Positions 1 through 10,287 of a DNA stretch of 64,000 bases are shown here, piece after piece (within the stretch, counting starts at the first letter, position 1; every line of letters begins with the position of its first letter). The DNA is taken from the NCBI GenBank assembly GCA_948567375.1, contig OX419760.1:14694001-14758000 (forward strand), in the 5' to 3' direction. The position numbers were made by a program, and so were the translations under genes. Origin of the DNA: Lunularia cruciata (Eukaryota > Streptophyta > Marchantiopsida > Lunulariales > Lunulariaceae). A model generated the notes under the pieces. The model saw only the letters and a program-made list of their open reading frames with translations. It was not told the DNA's origin and searched no databases.

Positions 1-583
1 GCATTTGCATGTTTCTTTCCTGGCCTATCCTCAATGGTGTAGTCATACTCAGATAAGAGTATCATCCACCTTGCTAGTCTCCCTTCAACATTAGGCTTGT
101 TGAAGATGTACGTCAAAGCCTTGTGATCCGTGACAATGGTGGCTTTCCCTCCAATCAAGTAGTGTCTAAACTTCTTGAGACCAAAGATCATTGCCAACCC
201 TTCTCTCTCTGTGACAGAGTAGTTCTTCTCTGCTGAAACCATCTGCCTACTAGCATAAGCTATTGGATGATCATGCCCATCTTGGTCTAATTGACTAAGA
301 GTGCATCCTATAGCTACATTAGAAGCATCAATGTAGAGGATGAAAGGCTTACTCCAATCAGGTTTAGCAAGAATTGGAGCTACAACAAGGGATTGCTTGA
401 GCTCCTCAAAAGCTTTGAGAGCCTCCTTGTCCTCCAAAATCATCATGTAATCTACACCCTTCTTCATGTAGATGGTCAATTCATAAGCTTTGTTGGAAAA
501 TGAGAAGATGAACCTCCTATAGTATCCAACCATCCCCAAGAATTGGTGTAACTTTTTCAAGCTTGAAGGGAATGGAAGGTCTG
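1..583 (-). pseudogene. 1A RNase H region (partial)
   Basis: Reverse-strand translation gives the Ty3-type RNase H pattern: an Asp in a YIDAS motif near 330, a Glu in TEREGLA near 210, and an Asp in VTDHKAL near 140, followed by the YDYTIED...GKKHAN tail that leads into integrase. It should be the C-terminal part of the pol polyprotein that degrades the RNA strand during reverse transcription. It is out of frame with the RT upstream because 1A lacks 17 bp near 584 that are present in 1C. The window edge removes the rest of pol. Confidence 0.8.
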
Positions 584-1809
584 AGAAGATCAACTGCTAT
601 TCCATCCTTGGAGATGATGTGCCCCAAAAGTAGACCTTCTTCACATCCAAAAATGCACTTCTCTGAGTTGAGTGATGCATTTGCCTCATCCAAGCATTGC
701 AAGACTTTGATTAGGTGCTCAAAGTGCTCCTCCTTGCTCCCATAGACACAAAAGTCATCAATAAAGTCTCTCACAAATTTCCCAATGAAAGGTTCAAATA
801 CCTTGTTCATGAACTGTTGGAATGTGGCTGGAGCATTGCAAAGCCCAAAAGGCATGACCTTGAAAGCGTGAGTTCCCCAAGGTGTGGTGAACATGGTGAG
901 TTGTTGATGCTCTGGTGCAATCTTGATTTGGTTGTATCCACTATAACCATCTCCAAAACTGTACCTCTCATGACCTGGAACCTCCTCCAAGATCTCATCA
1001 ATGAATGGCAATGGGTAGTAGTCCTTCTTGGTAAAAGCATTGAGCTTCTTGTAATCCACACATACCCGAAGCTTGCCATTCTTTTTCTTCACAATGACAA
1101 TTGGAGACACCCATTCTGAATTCTCCACCTCAAAGATAAATCCAGCCTCCTTGAGCTTATCAATCTCCTCCTTCACAACCAAAGATATTGGTGGGCTAAT
1201 GCGACATTTCTTTTGGCGGATTGGTCTTGCATGTGACTCCACCTCTATCTTGTGCTCCTCCAAGGTGACTTCCTTCAAATCCTTGTAACTAAAAGCAAAC
1301 ACATGGATGAACTTGCGGAAAATCTCCTCAAATCTCACCTTCTCCTCCTTGGTAACATTTGGACCATACTTGAGGGTAGATAACCTTCTCTCTACCTCCT
1401 CAAGTGTCAATGGTGATTTATCTGGGTCCTTCAAAACCTCTGGCTTAGGTGCAAAATTCAAAGCACACAAAGGATACACATCTGAATCAGATTCAGATTC
1501 ATCCTCCTTTGTGGAAGTCTCCTCCTCCATGCTTGTGTCCACACTTGAAGCTCCTTCTTCAGAATCTGATTCCCAATAATCAGAAGATGGGGTATTTGAA
1601 TGTGAAGTGTTGGTGGTGTTAGTCACAGGAACAGTGACTCTATGGTTTGATGGCCCAATCCTCAAGTACCCTTTGTGCCATCGATCAGTTGTGCGTGCTG
1701 CTCTCAACCATGGCCTCCCAAGAAGTAAGTCATAGCTTGAATCCTTCAAGACTTGGAAAGTCATGAGATTTTGAACTCCTATAACTGAAACTACCACCTT
1801 ATCCATCAC
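517..1809 (-). CDS. pol: 1A pol fragment: protease C-terminus and reverse transcriptase
   Basis: This 430-residue frame begins in the C-terminal part of the retropepsin (LLLGRPWL at residues 28-35, typical just after the protease in OTA elements). An acidic, Ser-rich linker follows (about 75-110), then reverse transcriptase at about 190-410. RT motifs seen: DYKKLN (252-257), the first catalytic Asp in GDGYSGYNQI (287), MPFGLCNAPATF (319-330) and the FIDD active site (349-352). The start given is only the first Met after an in-frame TGA at about 1820; the true frame is continuous with gag-protease upstream. The end is premature: a 17-bp deletion relative to 1C near position 584 shifts the frame, so the last ~20 residues are not native. 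RNase H is thus uncoupled. Confidence 0.85.
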   Translation of the reverse strand: MMDKVVVSVIGVQNLMTFQVLKDSSYDLLLGRPWLRAARTTDRWHKGYLRIGPSNHRVTVPVTNTTNTSHSNTPSSDYWESDSEEGASSVDTSMEEETSTKEDESESDSDVYPLCALNFAPKPEVLKDPDKSPLTLEEVERRLSTLKYGPNVTKEEKVRFEEIFRKFIHVFAFSYKDLKEVTLEEHKIEVESHARPIRQKKCRISPPISLVVKEEIDKLKEAGFIFEVENSEWVSPIVIVKKKNGKLRVCVDYKKLNAFTKKDYYPLPFIDEILEEVPGHERYSFGDGYSGYNQIKIAPEHQQLTMFTTPWGTHAFKVMPFGLCNAPATFQQFMNKVFEPFIGKFVRDFIDDFCVYGSKEEHFEHLIKVLQCLDEANASLNSEKCIFGCEEGLLLGHIISKDGIAVDLLRPSIPFKLEKVTPILGDGWIL

Positions 1810-1899
1810 TCCTACTGGTCAAACTTGTTGCTTGTTTGCCATGCTCACCACAAATGTTGAAGGTCTTGAGGGTATCATACCCAACTTCTTCATCAACCT

Positions 1900-3435
1900 T
1901 TATGACATGGCATTCAATGCTGATCCTCCATCAACCAATGCATCCTTGATGTTGTGACCATTCACTCTCACATCAATCTTGGAGGCATATTTACAAGCCT
2001 CCCATGGTGCTGGCTTGGCATCCACCACCCCCATTGATATTGGAACTTTTGCCTTCTTCTTCTTCTTGCTCCTTGTAGAACTCAAACCACCTCTAAGCTC
2101 CTTTCTCAAGGTAGGGTTCAAAGTGATCAATTTGCCCACTGTGATGTTAGCCTTGTGACTACCAACATCCTCCAACACATTGTAGTTCCATTGTTGCTTT
2201 GAGATCAAGAAGTCCTCCATCCCTAACTTCTTCCTTGGAGTCTTTGTTGTTGATGGTGTTGAGGTGCGAGTGCTCCTAGTACACATAGGAGTATCCTTGC
2301 TTGAAGTAAATCCTTGAGAAGAGTGAACATCCTCTGCAAAACAAGCTCTCTTCTTCTCTTGTGCCAAAAGCTCCAAATTAAGACTCTTGGAGTTTGAGCA
2401 CTCTCCCTTCTCACACTTGCTCTCAACCACATCTATGGATGCTATCCCCTTACCTTTGTTGGGATTAGGAGCCACTTGGGTTTCACTACCTCCCTCTTTC
2501 CCTCTATTGGCTCCCTCATAACCCCTTCCTCCATGGTAAGTGGAATTTGGGCAATTCCTTTGGATATGGCCTCTTCCTCCACAACCAAAACAATTTCTAT
2601 CATTGAAATTTTTGGCTGGTTGGCCTCCTCTATATGGATAGTTTCCATAACTCCCAGGCCCTCTCCCTACATTCTGATCCACCTCTCTCTTCTCCCATAG
2701 TTGCACCACATTGATCTTGAGATCCGCAAGTTGTTCTGTGATAGTTTGAAGTGGATCTTTTGGTGGAGGTGCAAGAACTGGAGCAATTTCTACTTGTGGT
2801 GCAACCCTTGTCACCAAAGTATCAGAAGTTCCACCATACTTGTAGCCTTGAGGAGGATGCACAACCTTCTTCACCACCAAATCACTCTCATCCCCTTCCA
2901 AACTCTCCTCCATACGAATTGCAATCTTGATAGCTTCAACCTTGGAAGAAGGTTTCTCATATCTCACCTTGCTTCTAATTTGTGGTCTCAACCCTCCCAC
3001 AAAATTCTTGGTGAGCATGGCCCCTATGCCAATCATTGTAGTCACCACATCATCCCCACCTTTCCTCAACACTATGCGAAATCTGGACTCTAACTTTTCC
3101 ACTCTTTCCATATAGACTCTCACTTTCTCTCCATCTCCTTGCTTTAGAAATGTCACCTCACTCATCAATCTCTCATAACTCTCATCAGGAAGAAAGTTCT
3201 CAATGAGTGCTGAAGTCAAAGTCTCCCAAGACTCCTCTTCCCCATCTCTCCTCTCTCTCTTTTGGTATTCTGACTCATACCATGTAAGTGCTGCATCCTC
3301 AAAGAAATCTGGTAATAATGATGCCCACTCATTCTTCCTCCTCTCATTTTTTCCTATGCAAGCTCTCTTGAAGTCTCTCACAAAGGCCTCCACATCTTCT
3401 CCATCCTTGCCAAAGAAAACCGGAAGTTTCCCCAT
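1900..3435 (-). CDS. gag: 1A gag with zinc knuckle, fused to start of protease
   Basis: The 511-residue frame starts with Met at a site matching the gag start. Residues 1-180 form a retrotransposon gag (capsid-like) domain, with ALTWYESEY near 49-57 and ENFLPDESYERL near 79-90. A Pro-rich linker follows, then a CCHC zinc knuckle at 282-295 (C-x2-C-x4-H-x4-C), the RNA-packaging nucleocapsid motif. A basic/Ser-rich segment leads to a retropepsin active site written D-G-G-S at 502-505, six residues before a TAA. In 1C the same place reads through, so the TAA is a private nonsense change in 1A. In life the protein would form the particle and continue into protease and RT. It is the best preserved frame in the window. 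Confidence 0.88.
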   Translation of the reverse strand: MGKLPVFFGKDGEDVEAFVRDFKRACIGKNERRKNEWASLLPDFFEDAALTWYESEYQKRERRDGEEESWETLTSALIENFLPDESYERLMSEVTFLKQGDGEKVRVYMERVEKLESRFRIVLRKGGDDVVTTMIGIGAMLTKNFVGGLRPQIRSKVRYEKPSSKVEAIKIAIRMEESLEGDESDLVVKKVVHPPQGYKYGGTSDTLVTRVAPQVEIAPVLAPPPKDPLQTITEQLADLKINVVQLWEKREVDQNVGRGPGSYGNYPYRGGQPAKNFNDRNCFGCGGRGHIQRNCPNSTYHGGRGYEGANRGKEGGSETQVAPNPNKGKGIASIDVVESKCEKGECSNSKSLNLELLAQEKKRACFAEDVHSSQGFTSSKDTPMCTRSTRTSTPSTTKTPRKKLGMEDFLISKQQWNYNVLEDVGSHKANITVGKLITLNPTLRKELRGGLSSTRSKKKKKAKVPISMGVVDAKPAPWEACKYASKIDVRVNGHNIKDALVDGGSALNAMS

Positions 3436-3667
3436 CCTAACCTCTCACTATCTTTCTTTTCTCTCAATTTTTTTCTCTTTTCTTTTCTCTCACTTTATAA
3501 CTAATAGAGTTTATACATGACCAACACCATTTGAGAGTAATCCACCCAAGGGAACACAAAAGGTTCAGGTTGCTCCAAGATTTCTATAGCAACATCAAAT
3601 CCTAGAGTGCATATTAATCGAACCCTCATGGATAGTTTATCCATAAGTTGAAAAATTATCTCCATCA
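3436..3667 (-). other. Spacer between leader ORF and gag of 1A
   Basis: It is a CT-rich run on the plus strand (purine-rich on the element strand) just upstream of the gag ATG, followed by unremarkable sequence. No gene is seen. Confidence 0.5.
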
Positions 3668-4141
3668 CTAATCTTGAGAACTAGCTGATGAAGGTGGTAG
3701 TATTTCTGTAGATGTACTAAGACTCTCTCCAAGATCCTTCACCAAAGTCTCCAAAAGTGCTTTTACTCCACTACACTCATGTCCTTTTGGAAGTCCTTCT
3801 ACTCCACAAACCTCACACAACTCCTTGGTCTTAGATCTTCTCCCTCCTAATCTTGGTGAAGAAGGTCCAACATGCAAACCCAAGTTAAGTAAACCTCTCC
3901 TTTCCCTCAATCTCTTACTCTTAAAGGTCAATGGACATGAACTTGCCTTATGTTTCTTCTCTCCACACAAAAAGCACTAAGACTCACTCTTTCCTCCAAG
4001 TGGTGTAGGTTTTTGCATCCTCTCAACACTCTCTTCAAATTCTATTGTAAACTCTCTTTTCCTCAAATCCACCCCTACAATCACCTCAAACCCTTGGGGA
4101 ACCTTGCATAATCTCAATTTCCACTCTTGATGGCCCTCCAT
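3668..4141 (-). pseudogene. 1A leader ORF: small double Cys/His protein upstream of gag
   Basis: Between primer site and gag a frame of ~157 codons runs from an ATG at 4141 to a TAG at 3668, broken by one internal TAG at 3977-3979 that is AAG (Lys) in 1C. Just after that stop it encodes a CCHC knuckle, C-F-L-C-G-E-K-K-H-x4-C. Some 45 residues later comes a second cluster, C-E-V-C-x8-H-x-C. The N-terminal 50 residues look globular and unrecognised; the tail is Ser-rich. It is collinear with 61912-62384 in 1C. Extra ORFs upstream of gag are known in Tat/Ogre elements; kinship with those is not shown here. Function unknown; nucleic-acid binding is an inference from the knuckle. Confidence 0.6.
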
Positions 4142-4980
4142 GTTCCCCAGATGAATCTAAACACTCAAACATGCTTTTTGTTGATCTCAAACTCCTCATG
4201 CATGAGATCTCCACTCTGCAGAATTGACCCTTCCTCACAATGTCACTCAAATCTCCCAACCAGTATGTTCCAGTCCTCTGAAATTCTGCACACTTGATAA
4301 CAACTCTAGGATATCTCTCCCTGCAAAATTTCAGATCTTTTCATTGAGCCATTTGGCCTAGACACCTTTCTATTCAGCACACAAATTTCAGATTTGGTCT
4401 CAAAACCACCCCCCTCACTTCAAAAACTCATAATTCCTTGCGCATGAACGATCTCTCTCTATTTTTTTGTGGCAGCAAGTAGGATACAATGCACTGAATT
4501 TTCTTGGAAATGTTCAAGACAATTCACTGAAAATTGAAGAAATGGCAGACTCTGTACAATTTTCCAAAGAGCATGCAATTGCGGGAGCACTTTACCCTAT
4601 CAACTTTCAAAAATTCTAGCCCAATGCGCATAGTAGCTCTCACAATAATTTCAAGTGTGCTAACTGAAAAATAACCCAAGCTATCATGTGTAGAAATTTC
4701 AAGTCCAGATCTCAAACTTGAGATTTTGCCCAAAATCACCTTAATCCCTAAAATCTGCAATCCACCTCATACAATCTCTCCAATTCCTCTCATGTGTACA
4801 AGATGTACAAAACCATCTCAAAGACATCATAATGAACTATAGGGTATACAAATGGATCTTAGTTCTCTAACATAAGTTCAGCCCTTTCCTCTCCTAATGT
4901 TCTCTCCAAGTGAGCTCTCCTAGCCTCCTTCTGCCTAATGTAGAATTGAACGCGGAACATTATCTTGCCTTCTAGAGAGG
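4142..4980 (-). other. 1A 5' leader, mostly noncoding
   Basis: This 0.84 kb lies between the primer site and the leader zinc-knuckle ORF. It holds one modest minus-strand frame at 4524-4760 (78 codons), which is also open and longer (121 codons) at the matching place in 1C (62714-63079). No motif is recognised in it. The rest shows no feature I can name; packaging and dimerisation signals would be expected here from the general layout of retroelements. Confidence 0.5.
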
Positions 4981-4997
4981 TCCTGGCAACGGAACCA
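4981..4997 (-). other. 1A primer-binding site
   Basis: The element strand reads TGGTTCCGTTGCCAGGA four bases after the LTR end. It resembles the TGGCGCCGTTGCCGGGGA site used by Athila-type elements for tRNA-Asp priming, with several mismatches. The tRNA assignment is an inference. Confidence 0.65.
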
Positions 4998-5001
4998 AAA
5001 A

Positions 5002-5691
5002 TGTGAGCCGGCCTGTCTCTCACTCAAGATGAACCTCTGATGGCTATTATGGTAGCGCACTATGGACTAAGAAGGCAAGGAACCCCAACTCCATCATACT
5101 CCTCCAAGGCTAACACTCCAAGACTCAAGACATTGCTCACTAGAGAACTCAATGAGAGAGAGATAGTTGCAAATGAAAGGATGATGAGTACCTCCTCACT
5201 CCTTGTTTATATACTTGTGAAATAGTTACGTACCAAAGTTACTAATTACCATAGTAACTCAAGTAACTAGACTAAAAGTCAAGTAAAGTCAAAAAGTAGA
5301 AAGGAATATCCATTCACATGGGCATATTCCCCTAAGCATGTGGTCTTATCTTGACCCAACCACTAAGTCAAGGATTCCTTCACATGGGCTATCCTTGGAC
5401 TAAAGAAGAATCCAAAACAAAAAGGCTTGCGGGCCCAAGAGTTCTCAACTCTTTCCTCAAAGCCAAAGACCTAGGAATAATACCAAGTCAACACACTAAA
5501 ATCCAAAATAGTGGTGCTCATCTTTTCTACTTCCTCTAAAGTAAAGTCCCCTCTATCTTAGCTATGACTAACTTTAGCTAACCATGACTAATATAGAACC
5601 ATCCTTTATCTCTATAAATAATATCTCTTAAGTACTTGTAATACCAAGCTAAATATCACAATACCACACACATGCACAAATGGGTGTTACA
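5002..5691 (-). repeat. 1A 5' LTR (690 bp)
   Basis: On the element strand it starts TGTAACACCC and ends CCGGCTCACA, next to the primer site. It matches the LTR of 1C (63229-63903) end to end and the split LTR of 1B in the opposite orientation. The outer flank at 5692 is family-2 LTR sequence. Confidence 0.92.
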
Positions 5692-5694
5692 GAA

Positions 5695-7134
5695 CAAAGA
5701 AAGATGGGAGGACATAAGAAGAACTCCGAATTCGCAATGAGAAATCATACAATTCGGCGGTTAGATGTGATCACAAGAATTGAGGTCTTGAGCAGGCTTT
5801 GGATCACATTCTTGGCATGGAACTAGAATGTTAGCTTTCCAGGCTTCATGATTGAGATCATCAAGAGTAAGTGTCTTGATGGCCCTAAGGAAGAGGAGAA
5901 GAGAGTTACCATTCAAAGAGAAGTTCATTCCAGACGGAAGGCAAAGTGGGGAGCAGGACCAAGTAAGGTAATAGAAGAGGAGGATGGAAGTTCAAGGAGC
6001 AAAGAATCCATTCTTATAAGGTGACAACGGCTTAGATGGTGAGTGTTGAGTGAGGAAGAGGTAAAGAAGGAGATAAGTCCGCAAGTCGAGGTAACTTTGA
6101 GTGAAGGAGTCGAGTACATGCAAGAAGTGGTGTGCACATTTTTAGTAAAGTTAGAGCATAGGAAGAAGGAGATGCAGTCAAAGTGTTCGGAGGTGAAGAC
6201 TGTGTTGCAAGTGTTAGCTTGATTAGAAGAAGAGAACTGGGAATTAAAGAAGAGTAAAATCCAAGGTGAGGAGGAAAAGGAAGTAGTACGAGTAGATGCA
6301 GTAGTATAGAATCAAGTGATTGAGAACTTGAGGAGAGAAGCAAGGGATAGGGAAGAACTAATAGAGCAGAATGTCATAGCGAGGGAAAGACAAGGAGCTG
6401 AGTATGAAATCTTGAAGTAGCAGTTTGCTGATTTGAGATTAGAAATTATCCATGCTATGGCGAGAGTAACAAAAAAAGAGCAAGAGCTCAATAGGGTGAT
6501 GGAGAGTGTAGAGGAGAAGAAGCAGTTGTGGCAAAGAGAGTTGATAGTGAGATACAGAGAGGAAGAAAGGTTGAGAGAGTTACTTTGCAATCAAGAGGAA
6601 AAGATTGTGCAAAAGGAGAAGGAGAAGAAAGCTATGAAAGCCAAGTTCAAAGCGGAATTGGCAATGAACAGAGAAGATTGGCTTGCAGATCAAGAACAAG
6701 AGAGGAAAACAAGATTGGAGTCATTGAAGGAGATTGTGATCAAGATGAATGCGATGCTAAGTACAGAGGCTAGCATGCGCATTGAAGAAACAAGACTGCA
6801 CAAGTTGAAGTTGTTGGTGTAGGAGACGAGGAGGAGAAATATGAAGGACAAAGACTTGAATGCCTTACTCATCAATCTAAGAACTAATGTAGATAGAAAT
6901 ATATTGGAGGTAGAAGAAAATATCACAATTAGATTAGACTTAGTAAAATTAGAGATAGATAAACTTTGGAAGGATATCAGAGCAAAACCCAAAGTAGATA
7001 ACAAAAGAGTGCAGATGTCTTTGGAGTTACCATTGGAGACATTGGAGAAGAGTGGGTTGGGAGATAAGGAGTTAGATAGATTATCCACTAGTGGAATTGC
7101 AGATCAGGAAAGAGAACTATTAGAATTGGCATAG
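5695..7134 (+). pseudogene. 2E lORF remnant
   Basis: It is the remains of the LTR-borne lORF. 5695-5900 matches the conserved N-terminal motif region (RNHxIxRLDVIxRIEVLSR). After the internal deletion, 5915-6420 matches the basic linker and start of the coiled coil with several stops. 6433-6822 is an open 129-codon Glu/Lys-rich coiled-coil stretch, and 6841-7134 is the C-terminal domain (LRTNVDRNILEVEENITIRL). It ends before the TATA-like box. The function is unknown. It is clearly nonfunctional in this copy. Confidence 0.75.
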
Positions 7135-7353
7135 GAATTAGGATTATGAAACCCAAGGATAGAGTAGTAGTGAGTGAAGTTAATTCAAGATTGGGTTTGA
7201 AAGCCGGGGAAGAAGTAGACATCGGATTGGATTAGTGACAAATTTGAGATCTAAAGAGGTAGATATGAAGAGGTGCATTGTCATTTTGGATCTGCAGGTT
7301 AGAAGAGTTGTTGGGAGTTGTTGGTATTTTTGTTAGAATAGTCGTTTGCTTCA

Positions 7354-7364
7354 CTATTTGAGAG
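7354..7364 (+). promoter_or_regulatory. TATA-like box of LTR 2E
   Basis: CTATTTGAGAG stands at the place where other family-2 LTRs have CTATTTAAGAG, ~660 bp before the LTR end and downstream of lORF. It is the probable element promoter, weakened here by A to G. Confidence 0.5.
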
Positions 7365-8045
7365 TGGCATTTGTAGTCTTATGTTGTTTAGTGCTCATAA
7401 TTTTTGAGAATAGATAAAGCAAAGTGCTGTGAAGAAGTGCTCGTCGCTTGAGCTTGATTCTGAGTATCAACTTTGTGTCTATGTTTGTGAGTGTGTGGAG
7501 AAATTTGAAGTGTAAGTAAGTGTGTCTATGGATATTGGATTCCGCAGCCTTGATCTTCATTTTGTGTGTTTGATCCTGAGTGAAGTGCAATCAAAGCAAT
7601 GCCTTGATAGACCTGAGAGGAATTGTAGTGTTGGTAGTATTCTGCATTTGTGAGTGTTGTGTGAAGTTGATGTGAAACAATTTTGATCAAGGAAGTTATG
7701 CCTTCAGTGGAGGGGTGGAACACAATTCTGAGGCAAAGTCATTTTGTAGTGAAGTGCCATTTTTGGGAGAGCTTGAATCATTACAATCAAGATTGTTTGG
7801 AAAGATTTGATGGAGTTGTGATTAAGAAGTGTTAATCTATGACGAGATTGCAAATCAATGCTTGTCACTCTCTTCTAGGTGTGGTTTATACCTGAGAGAT
7901 TAAAGATGCAACCAAGAAGAACTACATTGTGACATTTGACTTTATATTTGGACATTTTTGACCTGTATCTCTACAGGAACAAACTTTACTTACTCGATGA
8001 CCACAGAGCCGGGTTGTCACATTATGCATTGACCATCTACATAAG

Positions 8046-8592
8046 AAGAGTGTAGATTATATGGTGATTTTAGAAGACAAGGAGGCTCTGAAAGCTTTTG
8101 AGGAGCTCAAGCAATCCCTTGTTGTAGCTCCAATTCTTGCTAAACCTGATTGGAGTAAGCCCTTCATCCTTTACACTGATGCTTCTAATGTAGCTATAGG
8201 ATGAACTGTTAGTCAATTAGACCAAGATTTGCATGATGATCGAATAGCTTATGCTAGTAGGCAGATGGCTTCAGTAAAGAAGATCTACTTTGTCATAGAG
8301 AGAGAAGGATTGGCAATGATCCTTGGTCTCAAGAAGTTTAGACACTACTTGATTGGAGGAAAAAGCCACCATTGTCACAGATCATTAGGCTTTGAAGTAC
8401 ATCTTCAACAAGCCTAATGTGGAAGGGAGATTAGCAAGGTGGATCATACTTTTGTCTGAGTATGACTACACCATTGAGGATAGACTAGGGAAGAAACATG
8501 CAAATGTAGATTTGTTATCTAGAGCCTATGATCATGATGGAGATGAACCAGTGGATGATTCCTTCCTAGATGAGGAGCTCATGAGAATCTAA
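8046..8592 (+). pseudogene. 1B RNase H region
   Basis: Three pieces can be seen: a LKQSLVVAPILAKPDWSK-like connection segment, the DASNVAIG motif near 8178, then YASRQMASVKKIYFVIEREGLAMI and the tail YDYTIEDRLGKKHAN up to 8510. Stops and a frameshift around 8380-8395 separate the fragments, so no intact RNase H remains. The tail ends in an acidic spacer (DDSFLDEELM) before integrase, identical in layout to 1C. Confidence 0.75.
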
Positions 8593-8664
8593 ATCACTCA
8601 AGATGTTCCAATGGAGTACAAGGAGATTGTAGATTTTGTGACAAGAGGTAACTATCCATAAGGG

Positions 8665-9848
8665 ATGCATGCTAGGGAGAAGAAGGCCCTTGTAGCAAGA
8701 TATAGACCTTACACAATGATGGAGGATATTCTTTTTCACCAAGGAGCAAGTGGTCTACTTCAAAGAGCAATGGGTAAGGAAGAGTCTATCCTACTCATAA
8801 AGGAGTTTCATGAAGGTTTAGTATGGGGAGGACACTTTGTGGGAAAGGTGACTGCTTTCAAGATTCTAGATGCAGATTACCATTGGGGAGGGATTTTCAA
8901 GGATTGTCTTGATTATTGAAAAATTTGTCATGTTTGTCAAGCTTTTGATAAAAATTCTACATCCACTCCACCACTTAGATCAATTCCACAGCTAGGTCCT
9001 CTCAATAGAACTCCGAGGAACAATTGGTACATTGTGGTAGTTACTGATTACCTTACCAAGTGGGTGAGGCTAGACTATTGAGGGACAAGAATGAAGATGA
9101 AGTTGGCAGATTTCTTTATGAATGCATTATCACTAGGTTTGGATGCCCTTTGGAGTTGGTTTTTGATAGAAGAGGAGAGTTTACAAGAAGCATCACTACA
9201 GTCATGCTACAACATTTCTCTAGCACACATAGATTAACTATATCCTATAAGCCAAATTCCAATGGCTTGGCAGAGAGAACCAATCAGACCTTGTGCATGA
9301 TGTTGGCCAAAGATGCAGAAATAGACAGGGCTAAACATCATTGGGACAAGAGGATTCATGCGGTTTTGTGGGAGTATTAGACAACCATGAAGACTTCCAC
9401 TGGATATTCTCCATTCCAATTGGTGTATGGTATTGAGTCTACCTTACCTATTCACTTTGATCTTCCTACCTTCCAAAGCATTCATAGGAGATTGAAGAAA
9501 GCCCAAGGAGGTGATGCAGAGAAGTCAGGGAAGGAACAACTCATGGAGTTGGAAGAGGCAAGAGCATTTTCTATGGTGCGAGTGGAGTAAACCCAGAGAA
9601 AACAAAAGGAGAGCTATGACAAGAAGCAAGGCAAGAAGAAGGTGTAGCCTTTCAAAGGAGGTGATTGGGTGATGTTGTTTGATTCTATTCGATTCAAGAG
9701 AGTACAAAAGAAGTTTTTGCCTAAGTACTTTGGACCTTTCATAGTGGAGAAGGTATGGGGAAATTACACCTATGATCTCAAGGAGTTGGGAAGAAGACAC
9801 TTTGATAGGATTAACCAATATAAGTTGAAGATGTATCATAGAAGGTAG
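8665..9848 (+). pseudogene. 1B integrase
   Basis: The H-H part of the HHCC zinc domain is at about 8805-8835 (EFHEGLVWGGHF), and the Cys pair lies around 8927-8940 after a stop. The core has Asp in VTDYLTKW (about 9040), Asp in VFDRRGEF (about 9160) and Glu in NGLAERTNQ (about 9270), so the DDE triad survives. The C-terminal part (FKGGDWVMLF, then GPFIVEKVWGNYTYDL near 9730) carries a GPF-type motif and no chromodomain. Stops at about 8917, 9078, 9378 and 9588 break the frame. Integrase inserts the cDNA into chromosomes; this copy is dead. Confidence 0.8.
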
Positions 9849-9883
9849 AGAGACCTTCACTTTGAGGACAAAGTGAAAACTTA

Positions 9884-9896
9884 GTCCGGGGGTAAA
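9884..9896 (+). other. 1B polypurine tract
   Basis: GTCCGGGGGTAAA lies directly before the LTR start TGTAACACCC, the expected place for plus-strand priming. Confidence 0.7.
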
Positions 9897-10287
9897 TGTA
9901 ACACCCATTTGTGCATGTATGTGGTATTGTGATAATTAGCTTGGTATTACAAGTACTTGAGAGATGTTATTTATATAGAGATAAAGGATGGTTCTACATT
10001 AATCATGATTAGCTTAAGTTTTTCATAGCTAAGATAGAAGAGACCTTACTTTAGAGGAAGTGGAAAAGATGAGCACCACTATTTTGGATTCTAGTGTATT
10101 GACTTGGTATTATTCCTAGGTGTTTGGCTTTGAGGAGAGAGTTGAGAACTCTTGGGCCCATAAGCCTTTTTGTTTTGGATTCTTTTATAGTCTAATGATA
10201 GCCCATATGAAGGAATCCTTGACTTAGTGGTTGGGTCAAGATAAGATCACATGCTTAGTGGAATATGCCTATGTGGATGGATATTCT
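9897..10287 (+). repeat. 1B 3' LTR, first part
   Basis: It starts TGTAACACCCATTTGTGC and is collinear with the reverse complement of 5691 down to about 5300. It stops at the 2Y insertion; the remainder resumes at 26510. Confidence 0.9.

Larger units (their letters stand above)
1..5691 (-). mobile_element. Element 1A: family-1 Ty3/gypsy retrotransposon, 3' end cut by window
   Basis: On the minus strand the order is 5' LTR (5002-5691), primer site, long leader with a small zinc-knuckle ORF, gag-protease, RT, then RNase H running off the window at base 1. Integrase and the 3' LTR would lie to the left. It is closely similar to 1C on the right side of the window. Its 5' LTR end at 5691 abuts mid-LTR sequence of a family-2 element (2E), so 1A was inserted into 2E. 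Absence of a chromodomain cannot be seen here, but the related integrases in 1B and 1C have none. Lineage (OTA, Athila/Tat-like) is inferred from RT motifs. Confidence 0.9.
5692..8021 (+). repeat. 2E: 3' part of a family-2 giant LTR
   Basis: It aligns with the later two thirds of the 2Y LTR and ends in the family terminus GGGTTGTCACA at 8021. The left part was separated by the insertion of 1A and lies outside the window. A further ~0.9 kb of lORF is missing near 5905-5915, where the N-terminal domain jumps directly to the basic segment. The sequence after 8021 is family-1 RNase H of 1B, so 2E sits inside 1B; the expected target duplication would be TTATG at 8022-8026. Whether this is a solo LTR or one end of a full element cannot be decided here. 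Confidence 0.85.
8022..10287 (+). mobile_element. Element 1B, family 1: RNase H, integrase and first part of 3' LTR
   Basis: It is family-1 pol in plus orientation, entering from inside RT/RNase H because 2E is inserted at 8021/8022. The upstream RT, gag and 5' LTR lie left of the window. The 3' LTR is itself split by element 2Y at 10287/26510. Target sequence recovered by comparison with 1A is GGATATTCCTTT; 2Y is flanked by ATTCT and ATTCC. Confidence 0.88.

Noticed and set aside
2476-3520. Plus-strand frames opposite gag of 1A
   Set aside because: Antisense to a long gag frame with a clear zinc knuckle; low-complexity translations without motifs.
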